From assembly GCA_027483465.1 (NCBI GenBank), contig JAIXUQ010000005.1, forward strand, positions 1-64,000: a stretch of 64,000 nt of DNA, read 5' to 3'. The stretch comes from Sphingomonadales bacterium (GTDB lineage: Bacteria > Pseudomonadota > Alphaproteobacteria > Sphingomonadales > Sphingomonadaceae). A program made the position numbers and the translations under genes. The notes below the pieces were generated by a model. That model was not told where the DNA came from. It saw only the letters and a program-made list of their open reading frames with translations, and did no database searches. This document shows positions 46,353 to 54,484 of the stretch, piece after piece. Position 1 is the first letter of the stretch; every line of letters begins with the position of its first letter.

Positions 46353-47782
46353 GCCGCGCACGCCCGCGCCACGGCCACATCATCGAAGGGCAGGGTGCGC
46401 CCGGCGATGATCTGGCCCTGCTCATGCCCCTTGCCGGCGATCAGCACGATGTCTCCGGCCCCGGCGGCGGCCATGGCGGCGGCAATCGCCTCGCGCCGGT
46501 CGGGGACTTCGCGGGCCCCCGGCGCCCCGGCCGCCACGGCGGCGCGGATGGCGGCCGGGTCCTCGCTGCGCGGATTGTCGTCGGTGATGAACACCAGATC
46601 GGCATGGGCGGCAGCGGCGGCGCCCATCAGCGGGCGCTTGCCGGCATCGCGATCACCGCCGGCCCCGATCAGGATGATCAGGCGGCCGGTCACATGCGGG
46701 CGCAGCGCGGCACAGGCCGCCACGATGGCATCGGGCGTGTGGGCATAATCGACATAGACGGCGGCCCCGGCACGGGTGATCACCGCCCGTTCCAGCCGGC
46801 CGCGCACGCCGGAAACGCGGGCAAGTGCGGCCAGCGTGGCCGCCACATCGCCGCCGGTGGCGATCACCAGCCCGGCCGCCACCAGCGCATTGGCTGCCTG
46901 ATAGGCGCCGATCAGCGGCAGCGCGATGGCACGGCGGCGGCCATCGGCCTCTACCAGCAGATCCTGGCCCAGCGCGGTGGGCGTGCGGCTGATCAGTTTC
47001 AGCGTCTCGCCGGCCGCGCCCACGGTCAGCAGCCTGAGCCCGCGCGCGCCGGCCAGGGCGATCATCCGGGCCGACCATTCCCCATCATCGGCCCACACCA
47101 CGGCGCTGCCGTCGCTGGCCACCACCTCGCGCACCAGCCGCGCCTTGGCGGTGAAATAGGCCTCCATGCTGCCATGATAATCCAGATGATCACGGCTCAG
47201 GTTGGTGAAGGCGCAGGCCGCCACCGGCAGGCCCTCGGTGCGATACTGGTCAAGCCCGTGGCTTGAGGCTTCGAAGGCGGCGTGGCTGATGCCTTCGCGC
47301 GCCAGGCCAGCCATGGTGGCCAGAAAGGTCACCACATCGGGCGTGGTCAGCCCGCCGGTGCCATCGGCCGGGGCCACCCGTTCCTGCCCCGTGGTCACGC
47401 CCAGCGTGCCGATGCTGGCGGCGCGGTGGCCGGCCAGTTGCCACAATTGCCGGGTAAGCTCGGCGCTGCTGGTCTTGCCGTTGGTGCCGGTGATGGCAAC
47501 CGTGGTGGCCGGAAACGGCGCGAAGAAGCGTGCGGCGAGGGCGGCAAAGGCCCGGCGCGGATTGGCATCGGCCACGTGCAGCGCGCCGGCCACCATGGCT
47601 TGCGGCCGCGCCACCACGGCCACCGCCCCGGCGGCGATGGCGGCGGCGATATAATCCTCGCCATTCACCCGCGCGCCCTGGAAGGCGCCAAACACCGTGC
47701 CGGGCGCCACCTTGCGGTGATCCAGCGCAAAGCCGGTGACAACGGCCTCGCCGCCGCCGGGGATCAGCGCGCCCAGCCGCAC
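46349..47782 (-). CDS. murE: UDP-N-acetylmuramoyl-L-alanyl-D-glutamate--2,6-diaminopimelate ligase MurE
   Basis: The 477-residue Mur ligase has ATP loop AITGTNGKTSSAEL, FEASSHGLDQYR, and NLSRDHLDYHGSMEAYFTAK. The DDNPRSEDP motif near residue 400 is the signature for meso-diaminopimelate rather than lysine, as expected in a Gram-negative. GTG 47782 is four bases after the ftsI stop and gives MRLGALIP as N-terminus. No upstream in-frame start exists before the ftsI stop, so GTG is well supported. Confidence 0.96.
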   Translation of the reverse strand: MRLGALIPGGGEAVVTGFALDHRKVAPGTVFGAFQGARVNGEDYIAAAIAAGAVAVVARPQAMVAGALHVADANPRRAFAALAARFFAPFPATTVAITGTNGKTSSAELTRQLWQLAGHRAASIGTLGVTTGQERVAPADGTGGLTTPDVVTFLATMAGLAREGISHAAFEASSHGLDQYRTEGLPVAACAFTNLSRDHLDYHGSMEAYFTAKARLVREVVASDGSAVVWADDGEWSARMIALAGARGLRLLTVGAAGETLKLISRTPTALGQDLLVEADGRRRAIALPLIGAYQAANALVAAGLVIATGGDVAATLAALARVSGVRGRLERAVITRAGAAVYVDYAHTPDAIVAACAALRPHVTGRLIILIGAGGDRDAGKRPLMGAAAAAHADLVFITDDNPRSEDPAAIRAAVAAGAPGAREVPDRREAIAAAMAAAGAGDIVLIAGKGHEQGQIIAGRTLPFDDVAVARACAA

Positions 47783-47786
47783 CGCC

Positions 47787-49526
47787 TCATTCCTTCACGT
47801 CGGCGCCGGCCGGCAGCAGGCCGGCCAGGTTGACATCGCGGCCGGCATCCGGCGTCACGCCCAGCGGCGGCGCGATGCGTTCGATGATGCGGTGGATGCC
47901 GGGCGCCACCACCATGCCGGCGGTGCGGAAACCGGCGGTGGCCTTGGAACCGCGCGGATCATCGATCATCGCCACCACCACATAGCGCGGCGCATCCATC
48001 GGGAAGACGGCGGCGAAATTCACCACATTCTGGCCATGGACATAGCGGCCGCCCTCGATCTTTTCGGCCGTGCCGGTCTTGCCGCCCACGCGATAGCCCG
48101 GCACATCGGCCTTGCGCCCGGTGCCATTGGTCACCACCAGCCGCAGCAGGCGGCGCATCTCGCTGCTGGTGGCTTCGGAAAACACCCGCGTGCCGGCCGG
48201 CGCCTGGCCGGGCGCGCGCTTGAGGATGGTGGGCGCGCGATACAGCCCGCCATTGACCAGCGTGGCGTAGCCGCTGGCCAGGTGCAGCGGCGAGACGGTG
48301 AGGCCATGGCCATAGCTGATCGTCATCGTTGCGCTGTCCCCCCAGTTTGACAGGGCGGGATAGCGCGGGCGGGCCTTTTCCTTCAGCTCAAACTCCACCG
48401 GCTTCAGGAAACCCAGCCGGTCCAGAAAGGCGCGCTGGCGCTCGCGGCCCAGCTCCATGGCCATGCGGGCGGTGCCGATGTTGCTCGAATAGATGAAGAT
48501 TTCCGGCACGCTCAGCCAGCGGTTCTTGGCATGATCATCCTTGATGCGGAACCGGCCGACCATCAGCGGATGGGTGGCATCATATTGCTTGCGCAAACTG
48601 GTGACGACGCCGGTTTCCAGCGCGGTGGCGATGGTGAAGGCCTTGAAGGTGGAGCCCAGTTCATAGCCGCCCAGCGTCACCCGGTTGAAGCGGCTGCCAT
48701 CGTCATTGTCCCGGGTGTAGATGGCGCCATCGGCACGCTTGCCCGGCATGTTGGGGTTGAAATCGGGCAGGCTGACCATGGCCAGCACCTCGCCTGAATT
48801 CACGTCCATCACCACGCCGGCGGCGCCCTGGGCATGCTGATCGGCCACCAGGGCCGCCAGTTCGTGCTGCATCGCCTGCTGCACCCGCATGTCGAGGCTG
48901 AGCGCCAGCGGCGTGCCGCGCTGGGCGGGATCGGACAGGCGGGCATCAAAGGCCCGTTCGGCGCCGATCAGGCCGCGGCCCTGATCGTTGGTATAGCCCA
49001 GCGCCTGTGCAGCGAGCGCATAATTGGGATAGACGCGCTCCGCCTCGTGCGTCACCTCGATCGCCGGATCGCCCAGTTCGTTGATGCGCCGCGCCTGGCC
49101 GGGCAGCACCCGCCGTGCCAGATAGCGCAGGCCCTTGCGCGAGGTGAGATCGGCATAAATCTCGTCGCGGCTGCGTTCGGGCAGGATTTCGGCCAGCTTG
49201 TCGGCCAGGATGTCGGGATCGGAGGTGAGGCGGCTGGGGATCACGGTGATCGCCAGCGCTTCGAAATTGCGCGCCAGCGGCACGCCGTTGCGGTCAACAA
49301 TATCCCCGCGCGGCGGCGCGGCGCTGATCGTCGGCTGGCTGGCTTCGGGCAGCCCCTGCACCAGCGCCAGATCGATCAGGCGGGCCAGGATCGCCAGCAC
49401 CAGCACCGGAAACAGCATGATGATCACTGCCAGCCGCTGCTGGGCCTGGCTGCGCGCGCTGGCGCGGGCACCGGCGGCGGCCGGAATGGCGCGGATCAGC
49501 GGATCATCGCCGGGGATCGTGGCCAT
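47787..49526 (-). CDS. ftsI: Septal peptidoglycan transpeptidase FtsI (PBP3)
   Basis: The 579-residue class B penicillin-binding protein has a cytoplasmic tail and one membrane segment (about residues 33-55). A pedestal domain (APPRGDIVDRNGVPLARN) and the transpeptidase domain follow. The catalytic motifs are SxxK in LGSTFKAFT, SxN in YSSNIGTA and KTG in VGGKTGTAEK. It cross-links septal peptidoglycan with FtsW. ATG 49526 overlaps the ftsL stop by one base (TGATG); a TTG three bases upstream is possible but less likely. Confidence 0.97.
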   Translation of the reverse strand: MATIPGDDPLIRAIPAAAGARASARSQAQQRLAVIIMLFPVLVLAILARLIDLALVQGLPEASQPTISAAPPRGDIVDRNGVPLARNFEALAITVIPSRLTSDPDILADKLAEILPERSRDEIYADLTSRKGLRYLARRVLPGQARRINELGDPAIEVTHEAERVYPNYALAAQALGYTNDQGRGLIGAERAFDARLSDPAQRGTPLALSLDMRVQQAMQHELAALVADQHAQGAAGVVMDVNSGEVLAMVSLPDFNPNMPGKRADGAIYTRDNDDGSRFNRVTLGGYELGSTFKAFTIATALETGVVTSLRKQYDATHPLMVGRFRIKDDHAKNRWLSVPEIFIYSSNIGTARMAMELGRERQRAFLDRLGFLKPVEFELKEKARPRYPALSNWGDSATMTISYGHGLTVSPLHLASGYATLVNGGLYRAPTILKRAPGQAPAGTRVFSEATSSEMRRLLRLVVTNGTGRKADVPGYRVGGKTGTAEKIEGGRYVHGQNVVNFAAVFPMDAPRYVVVAMIDDPRGSKATAGFRTAGMVVAPGIHRIIERIAPPLGVTPDAGRDVNLAGLLPAGADVKE

Positions 49527-49966
49527 CAATTGCCCCCTTCATCGGCGCCAAAGCCGGTCTTCACCACGCGCGCGCCGGCCGCGGCTGGTGCGGGGGCGGC
49601 CGGCGGCGGCGCGCTCTCGGCAGCCAGCGGATTTTCAACCGCCACGGCCAGCCGGGCCTGGGGCGCGTCTGCCTCCGGCCGGGCGGCAAAGGCTGCCAGC
49701 TGCACCGGGGAGCGCAGGATCTGGCTGCTCTGCGGGGCGGCCATGTGGAAGGCGACATTGTTCCAGCGCTCCACCTGCGGCAGGCCGGCACGGGTGCCCA
49801 GTTCGGCCTCCAGCTCGCGGATGCGCATCTTGTTGTCCACCAGCGCGATGTTGAGCCGGGTGACGACGCGGCGTTCGGCCGCCGCGCGGCTGGTGATCAC
49901 CTGTGCGGTGCCCACGATCAGGGTGGTGGCGGCAATCCACAGCATGGCCGAAAGATATTGCTTCAT
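49526..49966 (-). CDS. ftsL: Cell division protein FtsL-like
   Basis: The 146-residue protein has one membrane segment (residues 5-25) and then a helical stretch with coiled-coil spacing (about 30-65; TRLNIALVDNKMRIRELEAELG). A Pro/Ala-rich periplasmic tail follows. Its place between rsmH and ftsI is diagnostic of ftsL, whose sequence is poorly conserved. It helps recruit and activate FtsW/FtsI. It is joined to rsmH by ATGA and to ftsI by TGATG. The tail of about 70 disordered residues is longer than in E. coli FtsL. Confidence 0.85.
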   Translation of the reverse strand: MKQYLSAMLWIAATTLIVGTAQVITSRAAAERRVVTRLNIALVDNKMRIRELEAELGTRAGLPQVERWNNVAFHMAAPQSSQILRSPVQLAAFAARPEADAPQARLAVAVENPLAAESAPPPAAPAPAAAGARVVKTGFGADEGGN

Positions 49967-50907
49967 GCCCGTGGCTCCCGGCTGTGCGGCCAGGCCGGCG
50001 CTGCGGTGCGCACGGCGCTGCGCAGCGTGGCGCTGCGGGCGCGCGGATTGGCGGCGATTTCGGCCGCCGAGGGCCTGACCGCCTTGGCCGGCCGTTCAAA
50101 GCTGGGCGCCGGGCCGCTGCTGGCCATCGGCTGGTGGCGCGATCCAGCCGGCGCGCTGCCCGAACGGTCGCGCAGGAAATTCTTCACCCGCCGGTCCTCG
50201 GCGGAATGGAAACTCACCACCGCCAGCCGGCCGCCAGGGCGCAGCAGCCGCTCGGCCGCCGCCAGGCCGGCATCCAGTTGGCCCAGTTCGTCGTTCACAT
50301 GGATGCGCAGCGCCTGGAAACTGCGGGTGGCCGGATCACGCCCCGGTTCGGCCTTGCCCACCACGCGGCGGATCAGCCCGGCCAGTTCGGCGGTGCGGGT
50401 GAACGGCCGGTCGGCCACGATTGCCCGCGCGATCCGGCGCGAGGCGCGCTCATCGCCCAGGCGGAACAGCACGTCGGCGATTTCGGCCTCGCTGGCGCTG
50501 TTGATGAAATCGGCGGCGCTCATGCCCTCCTGCGCCATCCGCATGTCAAGCGGGCCATCGGCCTGGAAGGAAAAGCCGCGCTCCGCCCGGTCGATCTGCA
50601 TCGACGAGACGCCGATATCAAAGGCAATGGCATCCACCGCCGCCACGCCCTGATCGGCCAGCCCGGCCTCCAGTTCGGCAAACGGCCGGCGGATCAGGGT
50701 GACATCGGCCAGCCCGGCCAGATCGGCGTTCAGGGCATGGGCATCCGGATCCCGGTCAAAGCCATAGGCGTGGGCGATGCCGTGGCGGCGGGCAGCGCGC
50801 AGATAGCCGCCGGCCCCCAGCGTGGCATCCACATAGGTTTCGCCCGGCGCCAGCGCCAGCGCCGCCATCACCTCGGCCAGCAGAACAGGAACATGCGGCG
50901 CGCTCAT
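49963..50907 (-). CDS. rsmH: 16S rRNA m4C1402 methyltransferase RsmH
   Basis: The 314-residue SAM-dependent enzyme methylates N4 of C1402 in 16S rRNA. It starts SAPHVPVLLAEVMAAL, has VDATLGAGGYLRAA for SAM, then AFDIGVSSMQIDRAERGFSFQADGPLDMRM, and the closing VSFHSAEDRRVKNFLR. All are strong RsmH (MraW) signatures. The start ATG 50907 overlaps the mraZ stop (ATGA). An upstream extension inside mraZ was rejected. Confidence 0.97.
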   Translation of the reverse strand: MSAPHVPVLLAEVMAALALAPGETYVDATLGAGGYLRAARRHGIAHAYGFDRDPDAHALNADLAGLADVTLIRRPFAELEAGLADQGVAAVDAIAFDIGVSSMQIDRAERGFSFQADGPLDMRMAQEGMSAADFINSASEAEIADVLFRLGDERASRRIARAIVADRPFTRTAELAGLIRRVVGKAEPGRDPATRSFQALRIHVNDELGQLDAGLAAAERLLRPGGRLAVVSFHSAEDRRVKNFLRDRSGSAPAGSRHQPMASSGPAPSFERPAKAVRPSAAEIAANPRARSATLRSAVRTAAPAWPHSREPRA

Positions 50908-51392
50908 GCGGGGCGCTCCAGCGGCAGGCCGCGCGCTTCCAGTTCGCCTTCCACCACAAAGCGCAGGCCCTCGCTGGTGCGCGGATTGGCGAGCAGGGCC
51001 CACGGGTCCCACAGTTCGAAATAGTCCCAGCAGCCGATCATCATCACCGGGCCGGTGAAGCCGCCGGCGCGCTTGTAGCCGGCGGGCAGCACGACGCGGC
51101 CGGCATCATCGATGCCCAGATTGGTGACCGGGCCGGCCAGATCGGCGCGTTCGGCCGTGGCGTCGGCGGCGATCGAGGCGCCGTGCCGGCTGTCAAAACC
51201 CTGGCGCAGGCTGTGGGCATAATCGGCGGCATAGCCAACCAGGCAGCGGCGGCCGGCGAAGCCGGTGCTGATCTTCAACTGGCGGCCGCCACCGCGGGCA
51301 GTGATGACATCGCGAAAGGCAGACGGGATCAGCAACCGACCCTTGGCGTCGATCGCATTCAACCACGGCCCTTCGAAGCCAACGTCGCTCAC
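50904..51392 (-). CDS. mraZ: Transcriptional regulator MraZ
   Basis: The 162-residue protein has two MraZ/AbrB-like repeats: LNAIDAKGRLLIPSAFRDVI near residues 9-28 and GIDDAGRVVLPAGYKRAGG near residues 85-105. MraZ forms a ring oligomer that binds TGGGN repeats and usually represses its own dcw promoter. Such repeats lie 115-180 bp upstream here. GTG 51392 is the best start: it gives SDVGFEGPWLNAIDAKGR, and AGGG lies eight bases before it; the frame upstream does not resemble the family. Confidence 0.9.
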   Translation of the reverse strand: MSDVGFEGPWLNAIDAKGRLLIPSAFRDVITARGGGRQLKISTGFAGRRCLVGYAADYAHSLRQGFDSRHGASIAADATAERADLAGPVTNLGIDDAGRVVLPAGYKRAGGFTGPVMMIGCWDYFELWDPWALLANPRTSEGLRFVVEGELEARGLPLERPA

Positions 51393-51486
51393 CCCAGTTA
51401 CCCTGCTTGGCCCTGGCTGGTGGCGGCTCCGGCCGGCGCCGGAAACCCGGAACGCCAGACAGAGGCCAAACCCCACCCATTGCCGC

Positions 51487-51495
51487 TGTGGATAA
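51487..51495 (-). promoter_or_regulatory. Perfect DnaA box 1
   Basis: TTATCCACA on the minus strand equals the E. coli DnaA consensus. It lies at the predicted transcription start of the dcw operon, 95 bp upstream of mraZ. Confidence 0.6.
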
Positions 51496-51497
51496 GC

Positions 51498-51526
51498 GGT
51501 CTACCATGGGATTAACTGGGCCTCAA
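51498..51526 (-). promoter_or_regulatory. Candidate dcw (mraZ) promoter
   Basis: On the minus strand TTGAGG (51521-51526) and TAGACC (51498-51503) are separated by 17 bp. The -10 is weak. It overlaps the TGG array, as known for MraZ-controlled promoters. The predicted start is near 51490, leaving a leader of about 100 nt. Confidence 0.35.
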
Positions 51527-51571
51527 TGGAGTCTGGTGGGCTGAAATGGTCTCAGCTGGGGAAATACTGGG
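51507..51571 (+). promoter_or_regulatory. Seven TGG(G) boxes at 10-bp spacing, probable MraZ operator
   Basis: TGG triplets start at 51507, 51517, 51527, 51537, 51547, 51557 and 51568. Five of the seven read TGGG; the others are TGGA and TGGT. MraZ is known to bind TGGGN repeats separated by 5-nt spacers, which is exactly this 10-bp period; E. coli has three. The orientation is opposite to mraZ. Confidence 0.75.
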
Positions 51572-51626
51572 AAAACCGCCTCCGGTCTGGAGGATGTTCT
51601 TGGCATGTATTTGCTCTGTTCTCCCC

Positions 51627-51635
51627 TGTGGATAA
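51627..51635 (-). promoter_or_regulatory. Perfect DnaA box 2
   Basis: A second TTATCCACA on the minus strand, in the same orientation as box 1 and 140 bp from it, flanks the other side of the TGG array. Confidence 0.55.
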
Positions 51636-51730
51636 AGCTGTGGGCTGCCGCCGGCCGGATGGGCCGGGCAGGATGGGCAAAGTGGCGGAATGGCGCGCCC
51701 GATTCGGCCGGAACCGGCGCATCAGGATGG

Positions 51731-51967
51731 TCAGGGTTCGGCCGGGCGGGTGGCCGGGCCGGGGGCGACCCCCAGCACGGCCAGCGATTCGCCGGTGCCG
51801 GGCTTGTCCGCGCGCGACTGTTCGGCACCCGGGGCCTGGCGCAGGCCGGCGGCCGTCACCATCACCAGCAGGAACACCGCCGCCAGGCCGGTCAGGCCCC
51901 AGCGCAGGCGATCCTGGCGCTGTGGCACGCGGCGGCTGGGGGCCGGCGGGGAAGGCGGGTTAACCAT
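51731..51967 (-). CDS. Small single-pass membrane protein, unknown function
   Basis: The 78-residue protein has a basic, Pro-rich cytoplasmic tail (residues 1-24). One hydrophobic segment (about 25-43; WGLTGLAAVFLLVMVTAA) follows, and then a short polar tail with KPGTGESLAVLGVAPGP. No family is recognised. It lies 22 nt after the cysteine synthase gene on the same strand and may share its transcript. The ATG at 51967 was chosen because the part upstream in the same frame does not look coding. Codon use fits the genome. Confidence that it is a real gene is moderate. Confidence 0.5.
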   Translation of the reverse strand: MVNPPSPPAPSRRVPQRQDRLRWGLTGLAAVFLLVMVTAAGLRQAPGAEQSRADKPGTGESLAVLGVAPGPATRPAEP

Positions 51968-51989
51968 CCGCTTATCATAACGGCGGCGA

Positions 51990-52964
51990 TCAGGCCGGGG
52001 CAAGCCCCTTGGCAGCCAGCCATTCATGGTTGTAAATCGTTGAAAGGTAACGCAAACCACTGTCACACAAGATGGTTGCGATGATATGGCCCGGCCCCAT
52101 CAGCCGCGCCAGCCGCACCGCGCCGGCCACATTGATGCCCGAAGACAGGCCCAGGCACAGGCCCTCCTCGGCGTTCAGCCGGCGCACCCAGGCCAGCCCT
52201 TCGCTGTCGGGCACGCGGAATTGCGCATCCACGTTGAGGCCATCCAGATTGCCGGTGATGCGCGACTGGCCGATGCCTTCCGACACGCTCGAACCTTCCG
52301 CCTTCAGTTCGCCATGGGCGAAATAATTGTACAGCGCCGCGCCTTCGGGATCGGTCAGCGCGATGGTGATGCCGGGCTTTTCGGCGCGCAGGCCCAGTGC
52401 CACGCCGGCCAGCGTGCCGCCGGTGCCCACCGCGCAGGTGAAGCCATCGATGCGCCCGCCCGTCTGCCGCCAGATTTCCGGCGCGGTGGTGCGGATATGC
52501 GCCAGCCGGTTGGCCACATTGTCAAACTGGTTGGCCCAGATGGCGCCCGGCGTTTCCTCGGCGATCCGGCGGCTGGTGTGCACATAATGGCCGGGATTGG
52601 CATAGGGCGCGGCCGGCACCAGCACCAGTTCGGCGCCCAGCGCGCGCAGCGTGTCCTGCTTCTCGCGGCTCTGGGTTTCGGGCATGACGATGATCGTTTT
52701 ATAGCCGCGCGCCGCCCCCACCACGGCCAGGCCGATGCCGGTGTTGCCGGCGGTGCCCTCCACGATGATGCCGCCGGGTTTCAACACACCGCGCTGTTCG
52801 GCATCCTCGATGATGCCCAGCGCGGCGCGGTCCTTCACGCTGCCGCCGGGGTTGAGGAATTCGGCCTTGCCCAGGATGGTGCAGCCGGTTTCGGCGCTGG
52901 GCCCCTTCAGGGTGAGCAGCGGCGTGTTGCCGACCAGCGCGATGATGTCGGTGGCGATGTCCAT
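51990..52964 (-). CDS. Cysteine synthase (O-acetylserine sulfhydrylase), CysK-like
   Basis: The 324-residue PLP enzyme of the cysteine synthase family makes cysteine from O-acetylserine and sulfide. The PLP Lys is in NPGGSVKDRAA near residue 44. The substrate loop is EGTAGNTGIGLA, the phosphate-binding loop is GTGGTLAGVA, and the late Ser region is LCDSGLRYLSTI. It matches the cysteine synthase A group, although the LSTIYNHEWLAAKG tail is also seen in CysK2-like and related beta-replacing enzymes. ATG 52964 is the normal start. It is monocistronic or paired with the small membrane protein. Confidence 0.88.
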   Translation of the reverse strand: MDIATDIIALVGNTPLLTLKGPSAETGCTILGKAEFLNPGGSVKDRAALGIIEDAEQRGVLKPGGIIVEGTAGNTGIGLAVVGAARGYKTIIVMPETQSREKQDTLRALGAELVLVPAAPYANPGHYVHTSRRIAEETPGAIWANQFDNVANRLAHIRTTAPEIWRQTGGRIDGFTCAVGTGGTLAGVALGLRAEKPGITIALTDPEGAALYNYFAHGELKAEGSSVSEGIGQSRITGNLDGLNVDAQFRVPDSEGLAWVRRLNAEEGLCLGLSSGINVAGAVRLARLMGPGHIIATILCDSGLRYLSTIYNHEWLAAKGLAPA

Positions 52965-53043
52965 GCCCCTCCATACGCGCGGGCACCGGTTTCCCACAAG
53001 CAAGCTTGGTTGAACAGCGGCCAAGACGCGCTAGGCTGTGGCC

Positions 53044-54477
53044 ATGCCCCTGATCCGTTTCCCGCGTGCCCTGGGATGGCCCGTTGCGGCGGCCCTGCTG
53101 CTGGCCGGTTGTTCCGCCGGCCCACCGGGTGGCACGCTGGCGGTGGCGGTGGCCGGCGAGGAGGCGGAGGCGGCGGCCGTGGCCGCAGCGCTCGCCGCCG
53201 AAGCCAGCGAAGCCACGCTGATCACCCGCGGCCCGGCCGGCGAACTGGCGCCCGGCCTTGCCACCAGCTGGCGGTTTCTGGATGAAGGCAGCGATCTGAT
53301 CCTGCGGCTGGCCCCGGTGCGCTGGCCGGCGGCCAACGGCGGCAATGGCGGCCGTGAACTGGCCGCGCGCGATGTGGTGGCCAGCCTGGCGCGCACGCCG
53401 GCGCCGCACCGCCGGGCGCTGGCCGCGGCCGGCCTGGCGGCGCGCGGCACCGCGCGGGCGCCGATCGCGCGGGTGGTGGAACTGGCGCCGCGCCCGGCAA
53501 CGCCGCACCTGCTTGATTGGCTGGCCGAACCGGCGCTGGCAGTGCGCGATCGGCGCGGCCGGGCCTTTCCCGGCCCCTATGCCGCGCGCCGTGCCGAAAC
53601 CGGCTGGCAGCTTGACCGGCGCGCCGATCTGCCCCAGCCCGCCGCCCGCGCCGCCCGCATCAGCCTGAGCGTGGAACCGGTGCCGGCCGCCATCCGGGCC
53701 TTTGTGGCGGGCGATCGCGCGCTGGTGCTGGGGGCCGGCCTGCCGGGCCTTGCGGATGCGCGCAGCAGCAGCCAGCGCGGTGCGCTGCGGGTGGAGGCGG
53801 TGGACGGGGTGATCGGCCTGGTGCTGCGGCCGGCGGGCGTGCTGGCCGATGCCCGCCTGCGCCGGGCGTTGGCGCTGGCCGCCGATGGTGCGCCGCTGGC
53901 CAACCGGCTGGCGCTGGCCGCGCTGGCGCCGCAGGCCCGGCTGTGGCCTGATCTGCCGCCGGCCACCGATGATCGCGCCCGCCCGCTGGCGGATCGCCGC
54001 GCCGCCGCCACAGCGCTGCTGGCGCAGGCCGGCTTTGGCCCGCAGCACCCGCTGATCCTGCGGATGGCGGTGCCGGCCGGCAATGAATGGCAGCAGATGG
54101 CCGATACGCTGGCCACCAGCCTGGCGCCGCTGGGCATCGCCATTGCCGCCGCCCCGCCGGCCCGGGCCGAACTGCGCCTGGTGGAGCAGGTGGCGCGGGT
54201 GCCCGATGCGGTGGCCTTTCTGGGGCGCTGGCGCTGCGGCGGCGGCCTCGCCTGCGTGCCGGCGGCCGATCGGCTGCTGGCGGCGGCGGCGCGCGCCGGC
54301 AATGATCCGGCCGAAAGGCTGGCCCAGGCCGGCGCTGCCGAGGCCGCGCTGATGGCCGATCCGCAATTCGTGCCGCTGTTGCGCCCGGTGCGCTGGGCGC
54401 TGGTGGGGCGGCAGCTTGGCGGCTTTCAGCCGAACCGGCTCGGCCGCCACCCGCTGGGGCGCATGGCAGCCGAATAG
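53044..54477 (+). CDS. Extracellular solute-binding lipoprotein, family 5-like (orphan)
   Basis: The 477-residue lipoprotein has a signal peptide with lipobox LLLAGCS (Cys near residue 23). The body resembles family 5 peptide-type binding proteins: GELAPGLATSWRFLDEGSDLILRL early and RELAARDVVASLAR next. DARLRRALALAADGAPLAN follows, and LLAQAGFGPQHPLILRMAVPAGNEWQQMADTL lies near residue 320, which is a typical lobe-2 block. No ABC permease or ATPase gene is next to it, so its transporter is elsewhere or absent. It is extremely rich in Ala and Arg, more than its neighbours. GTG 53038 is an alternative start two codons upstream. Confidence 0.65.
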   Translation: MPLIRFPRALGWPVAAALLLAGCSAGPPGGTLAVAVAGEEAEAAAVAAALAAEASEATLITRGPAGELAPGLATSWRFLDEGSDLILRLAPVRWPAANGGNGGRELAARDVVASLARTPAPHRRALAAAGLAARGTARAPIARVVELAPRPATPHLLDWLAEPALAVRDRRGRAFPGPYAARRAETGWQLDRRADLPQPAARAARISLSVEPVPAAIRAFVAGDRALVLGAGLPGLADARSSSQRGALRVEAVDGVIGLVLRPAGVLADARLRRALALAADGAPLANRLALAALAPQARLWPDLPPATDDRARPLADRRAAATALLAQAGFGPQHPLILRMAVPAGNEWQQMADTLATSLAPLGIAIAAAPPARAELRLVEQVARVPDAVAFLGRWRCGGGLACVPAADRLLAAAARAGNDPAERLAQAGAAEAALMADPQFVPLLRPVRWALVGRQLGGFQPNRLGRHPLGRMAAE

Positions 54478-54484
54478 CCGGGGT

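Larger units (their letters stand above)
51393..51730. other. 338-bp non-coding regulatory region before mraZ
   Basis: No gene was found between mraZ and the small membrane protein. The region holds a phased TGG array, two perfect DnaA boxes, and a candidate minus-strand promoter, each listed separately. Near mraZ the leader contains a palindromic CCGGCGCCGG around 51430-51440. The part from 51640 to 51730 is GC-rich and shows nothing further. Confidence 0.7.

Noticed and set aside
51487-51635. DnaA boxes as part of a replication origin
   Set aside because: Only two boxes, no AT-rich unwinding region, and none of the usual origin neighbours (dnaA, dnaN, hemE, parAB) are present. Operon control is more likely.
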